A DNA stretch of 64,000 bases from Pedobacter namyangjuensis (lineage in GTDB: Bacteria > Bacteroidota > Bacteroidia > Sphingobacteriales > Sphingobacteriaceae), in contig NZ_QMHQ01000001.1 in NCBI RefSeq assembly GCF_003313325.1, positions 124,001 to 188,000 on the forward strand, in the 5' to 3' direction. The position numbers and the translations under genes were made by a program. The notes under the pieces were generated by a model that was not told the origin of the DNA, did not search any database, and saw nothing but the letters and a program-made list of their open reading frames with translations. Below, in pieces: positions 61,625-64,000 of this stretch (positions are counted from its first letter, which is position 1; the number at the start of each line of letters is the position of its first letter).

Positions 61625-62779
61625 ATGTGCGCAACAAAACCAGTTAAGAAAAAAATTAAAGGTTTTAAATACTGGACAGGTAGGCTGCATTTGTGGCTGG
61701 GCTTAGCATCCGGAATATTTGTGTGTTTTTTAGGCATTACCGGATGTATTTTGGCTTTTGAGAGAGAGATTGAAGATGCTGTACAAACCTATCGTTTTAC
61801 TGCCAGCCAAAACAAAGCGATTTTACCACCAACCACGCTAAAGGCTATTGCCGATAAACAATTACCCAACAAAAAAGCGCATAGTGTAAATTATCAGCCT
61901 GGCAAATCTGCTCAAGTCGTTTACTATCATGATCAACCAGGGTACTATTACATTGTTTTTGTAAATCAATATACTGGTGAGGTTTTAAAGGTAAAAAACA
62001 TGGACGATGATTTTTTCAGGATAATAATAATGGGGCATTATTATCTGTGGCTTCCTCCAGAAATTGGTCAACCGATATTGACTACCGCTACCATGATTTT
62101 TGTATTCTTACTTATTTCCGGATTAATTTTATGGTGGCCTAAAAGTAAAGCCGCCAGAAAGCAAAGGTTTACCGTTAAACTCAAATCTAAATGGAGAAGG
62201 CTTAATTACGACTTGCACAACGTATTGGGCTTTTATATGACCTTTATAGTAATATTTATTGCGCTATCCGGAATGGTAATGGGTTTTCAATGGTTTGCCA
62301 AATCCGTTTATTGGGTTAGCTCTGGTGGCGAGACCATGACAGTTTTTGAAGAAACCTATTCAGATACTACCTCTACTTCAAAATTGAGCTTAAATGCCAA
62401 AGCGGCGGATAAACTTTGGGAGAGATTTGTAAAAGAAGATCCAACGTTTACCGGAAGTTATGATGTGCATATTCCCGAAGACGAAAAAGGTGCTATCGAA
62501 ATTGCCAAAAACCCTGATCCAACAACGTATTGGAAAGCCGATTACCGCTATTTCGACCAACATACGCTACAAGAGATTGAGGTAAAACACATGTACGGCA
62601 AGTTCGCTAACACCAGCACCGCCGATAAAATTACCCGGATGAATTATGATCTGCACATTGGCGCTGTACTGGGTTTGCCAGGGAAAATATTGGCTTTTGT
62701 TGCTAGTTTAATCGCCGCAAGTATGCCTATAACAGGCGTAATAATCTGGATTGGTAGAAAAAAGAAAAAACCAAGATGA
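61625..62779 (+). CDS. PepSY-associated TM helix protein
   Basis: A 384-residue inner-membrane protein with four membrane segments (about 23-46, 150-172, 200-225 and 350-372). The family hallmark HLWLGLASGIFVCFLGITG (about 24-42) is present, with PepSY-like domains in the long periplasmic loops. LNYDLHNVLGFYMTF and NYDLHIGAVLGLPGK carry conserved His residues. Relatives near siderophore receptors are thought to be ferric reductases or iron-release factors; haem-ligating His would fit. It lies 77 bp behind the receptor gene. Confidence 0.9.
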   Translation: MCATKPVKKKIKGFKYWTGRLHLWLGLASGIFVCFLGITGCILAFEREIEDAVQTYRFTASQNKAILPPTTLKAIADKQLPNKKAHSVNYQPGKSAQVVYYHDQPGYYYIVFVNQYTGEVLKVKNMDDDFFRIIIMGHYYLWLPPEIGQPILTTATMIFVFLLISGLILWWPKSKAARKQRFTVKLKSKWRRLNYDLHNVLGFYMTFIVIFIALSGMVMGFQWFAKSVYWVSSGGETMTVFEETYSDTTSTSKLSLNAKAADKLWERFVKEDPTFTGSYDVHIPEDEKGAIEIAKNPDPTTYWKADYRYFDQHTLQEIEVKHMYGKFANTSTADKITRMNYDLHIGAVLGLPGKILAFVASLIAASMPITGVIIWIGRKKKKPR

Positions 62780-62796
62780 GCATAAGCTTATGATTG

Positions 62797-62819
62797 TTAT
62801 TTAGAATAATTCAAAATAA
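62797..62819 (+). promoter_or_regulatory. palindromic operator-like site upstream of the DUF6607 promoter
   Basis: The 23 bp show dyad symmetry around position 62808: TTATTTaGAAT, A, ATTCaAAATAA. Only one base pair departs from symmetry. Seventeen of 20 positions agree with the downstream site tttagaattaatccaaataa. It ends just before the -33 element. Confidence 0.55.
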
Positions 62820-62820
62820 T

Positions 62821-62878
62821 TTTGGAAAACAAACATTTTCCCTGTTAATTTGCGTCTGTTTAGAATTAATCCAAATAA
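62821..62878 (+). promoter_or_regulatory. promoter and operator-like site of the DUF6607 gene
   Basis: TTTG (62821-62824), 20 nt, TTAATTTG (62845-62852), then after 6 nt tttagaattaatccaaataa (62859-62878), an exact 20-bp copy of the site before the TonB receptor gene. Confidence 0.68.
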
Positions 62879-62889
62879 AGCTAATTATA

Positions 62890-63810
62890 ATGAAAAAAAT
62901 CAATACCCTATTTGCCTTACTTGTTATCGCATTAGCAGCAAATGCACAAAATAAAATTGACCAAGACCGAGAAGCCATAAAAGCTTTAGCCGGCTTTTAC
63001 AAAGTAACTTTTAATTATGCAGAAACTTTTTCGCCCGACGACGACTATAAGTTTCATGACAGACACCGTTCATCAGCAAAGGAATGGGCTGTAATTTTAG
63101 AAGATTCGCCTAAAAAAATCGTTATTCAACACCTATTGGTAATGAGAGGTGATAGTATGATCATTAAACACTGGAGAGAGGATTGGACTTACGAAGACCC
63201 GTCTATCTTAGTTTTCGATAAAGAAGATACTTGGAAAAACGTAACCTTAAGTCCTGCAGAAACTAAAGGCAAGTGGACCCAAAAAGTTTATCAGGTTGAT
63301 GATAGCCCACGTTACCAAGCTATTGGTACTTGGGTACACGTAGATGGCAGACACCAGTGGCAAAGTAACGCAGATTCTCCTCTTCCGCGTAGAGAGCATT
63401 CTGAGCGCAACGACTATAACGTTTTAAACAGAGGCAATAATCTTTATTTAACCAAAGATGGTTGGATGTTTGAGCAAGACAACAAAAAGGTTATTAGAAG
63501 TGCAAATGGCGACAAGCTTCTGGCAATGGAAAAAGGCTTAGAGCAATTTGTAAAAACAGATCCTAAATCTTTTGGTTACGCACAAACTTGGTGGAAACAA
63601 CAAGAAAATTTCTGGAAAGATGCACGTGCAACTTGGGATGAAGTTTTTGCAACAAATAAAATAATTAAACTTGTACCAAAAATTGATAACAAACTCCTTT
63701 ACGAGCAATTTTTCGCACTAGGAAACCAATCTGTTAAAGAAAACTGGTCATCAGAAAAAAACAAAGAAGGCATTAAAAAAATTATTCTTTCTTACCTGGC
63801 AAAAAGCTAG
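62890..63810 (+). CDS. DUF6607 family secreted protein
   Basis: A 306-residue protein from ATG 62890. A longer in-frame start at 62794 would put the promoter inside the gene and is rejected. Signal peptide about 1-19 (ALAANAQ). The mature part is acidic to neutral and rich in Trp: GFYKVTFNYAETFSPDDDYK (about 37-56), EWAVILED, IKHWREDWTYEDP (about 97-109) and VHVDGRHQW. I recognise the pattern as DUF6607 (name from memory), often found next to TonB receptors. It probably acts in the periplasm; function is unknown. It has its own promoter with the same site as the receptor gene. Confidence 0.83.
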   Translation: MKKINTLFALLVIALAANAQNKIDQDREAIKALAGFYKVTFNYAETFSPDDDYKFHDRHRSSAKEWAVILEDSPKKIVIQHLLVMRGDSMIIKHWREDWTYEDPSILVFDKEDTWKNVTLSPAETKGKWTQKVYQVDDSPRYQAIGTWVHVDGRHQWQSNADSPLPRREHSERNDYNVLNRGNNLYLTKDGWMFEQDNKKVIRSANGDKLLAMEKGLEQFVKTDPKSFGYAQTWWKQQENFWKDARATWDEVFATNKIIKLVPKIDNKLLYEQFFALGNQSVKENWSSEKNKEGIKKIILSYLAKS

Positions 63811-63830
63811 GTTTAATTAAACTTAACCAG

Positions 63831-63879
63831 AATGGTTTTGTTGGGTAATGATTATATTGCCTAACAAAACCATTTTTTT
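63831..63879 (+). terminator. intrinsic terminator of the DUF6607 gene
   Basis: AATGGTTTTGTT and AACAAAACCATT form a 12-bp stem with an extended loop, followed by seven T that reach the next ATG at 63880. Confidence 0.8.
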
Positions 63880-64000
63880 ATGCGTAGATTTTTAAGTGTT
63901 TTTTTGGTTATTATAAGCACTGCCAGTTTTTCTCAAGACCTTAATTACACCAAAGCAACATTAAAAAAGTTAACCGCTAAAGCATTTTGGGGCAGAGGTT
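63880..64000 (+). CDS. secreted protein, N-terminal part (possible M28 peptidase, cut by window edge)
   Basis: An open frame of 40 codons starts at ATG 63880, directly after a terminator T-run. It begins MRRFLSVFLVIISTASFSQ, a clear signal peptide, then DLNYTKATLKKLTAKAFWGR. The phrase LTAKAFWGRG resembles the start of mature M28-family aminopeptidases in this phylum (LxSxxxxGRG), but 20 residues of mature sequence are too few to be sure. Confidence 0.5.
   Translation, partial: MRRFLSVFLVIISTASFSQDLNYTKATLKKLTAKAFWGRG

Overview
The window reads as chromosomal DNA of a Bacteroidota bacterium, most likely a Pedobacter-like member of the Sphingobacteriaceae. The base composition is AT-rich. Several promoters match the Bacteroidota pattern (TTG or TTTG, about 20 nt, then TAnnTTTG). 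Many genes belong to families largely confined to the phylum: DUF4270, IPExxxVDY, DUF6600, DUF6607, and a TonB receptor with a carboxypeptidase-like N-terminal domain. I see no rRNA, tRNA, CRISPR array, insertion sequence or prophage. Most of the window is core genome.

Layout. 0-8 kb: an EamA/RarD-type transporter (cut by the edge), ridA, an overlooked 43-residue membrane protein, an OmpA-like porin, a decayed aminopeptidase P gene, meaB, an MsbA-like ABC exporter and two glycosyltransferases. 8-13 kb: the rimP-nusA-infB translation operon. 13-21 kb: a lipoprotein, a small membrane protein, an acyl-CoA dehydrogenase, panC-panD, and the divergent group of a catalytic-half-only starch-synthase-like protein, a DUF4270 lipoprotein and glmS. 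21-28 kb: a DPP4-type peptidase, a TlpA-like thiol protein, an atypical cold-shock protein, NfeD plus a band-7 protein, and pyk behind IPExxxVDY. 28-35 kb: acpP-fabF-rnc, an acyltransferase, yicC-gmk-nadD and an RsmI-like methyltransferase. 35-43 kb: a DUF6600 secreted protein, prfC, a membrane protein, an aminotransferase and a Gfo/Idh/MocA gene with an internal stop. 43-58 kb: an arginine gene cluster (argH, argE, proC, argB, argF', argD, argC, argG and a GNAT that probably performs the first step), interrupted by an oppositely oriented, frameshifted S9 peptidase and containing two four-helix-bundle genes. 58-64 kb: a DUF4397 lipoprotein, then a probable iron or haem uptake module (TonB siderophore receptor, PepSY protein, DUF6607 protein) and the start of a peptidase-like gene.

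The arginine genes cover the whole route from glutamate to arginine except carbamoyl phosphate synthesis. Val90 of the carbamoyltransferase points to succinylated rather than acetylated intermediates, as in Bacteroides. The TonB receptor and DUF6607 genes share the same promoter architecture and an identical 20-bp site just after the -7 element, which suggests common repression.

The least expected signals are non-coding. Almost every intergenic gap of the arginine cluster is filled by degenerate repeats with an exact 7-bp period, and both four-helix-bundle genes sit inside such tracts. Four copies of a dispersed imperfect-palindrome element also occur. Three genes are damaged: the aminopeptidase P relic (many lesions), the Gfo/Idh/MocA gene (one TAG) and the S9 peptidase (one extra A in an A-run).
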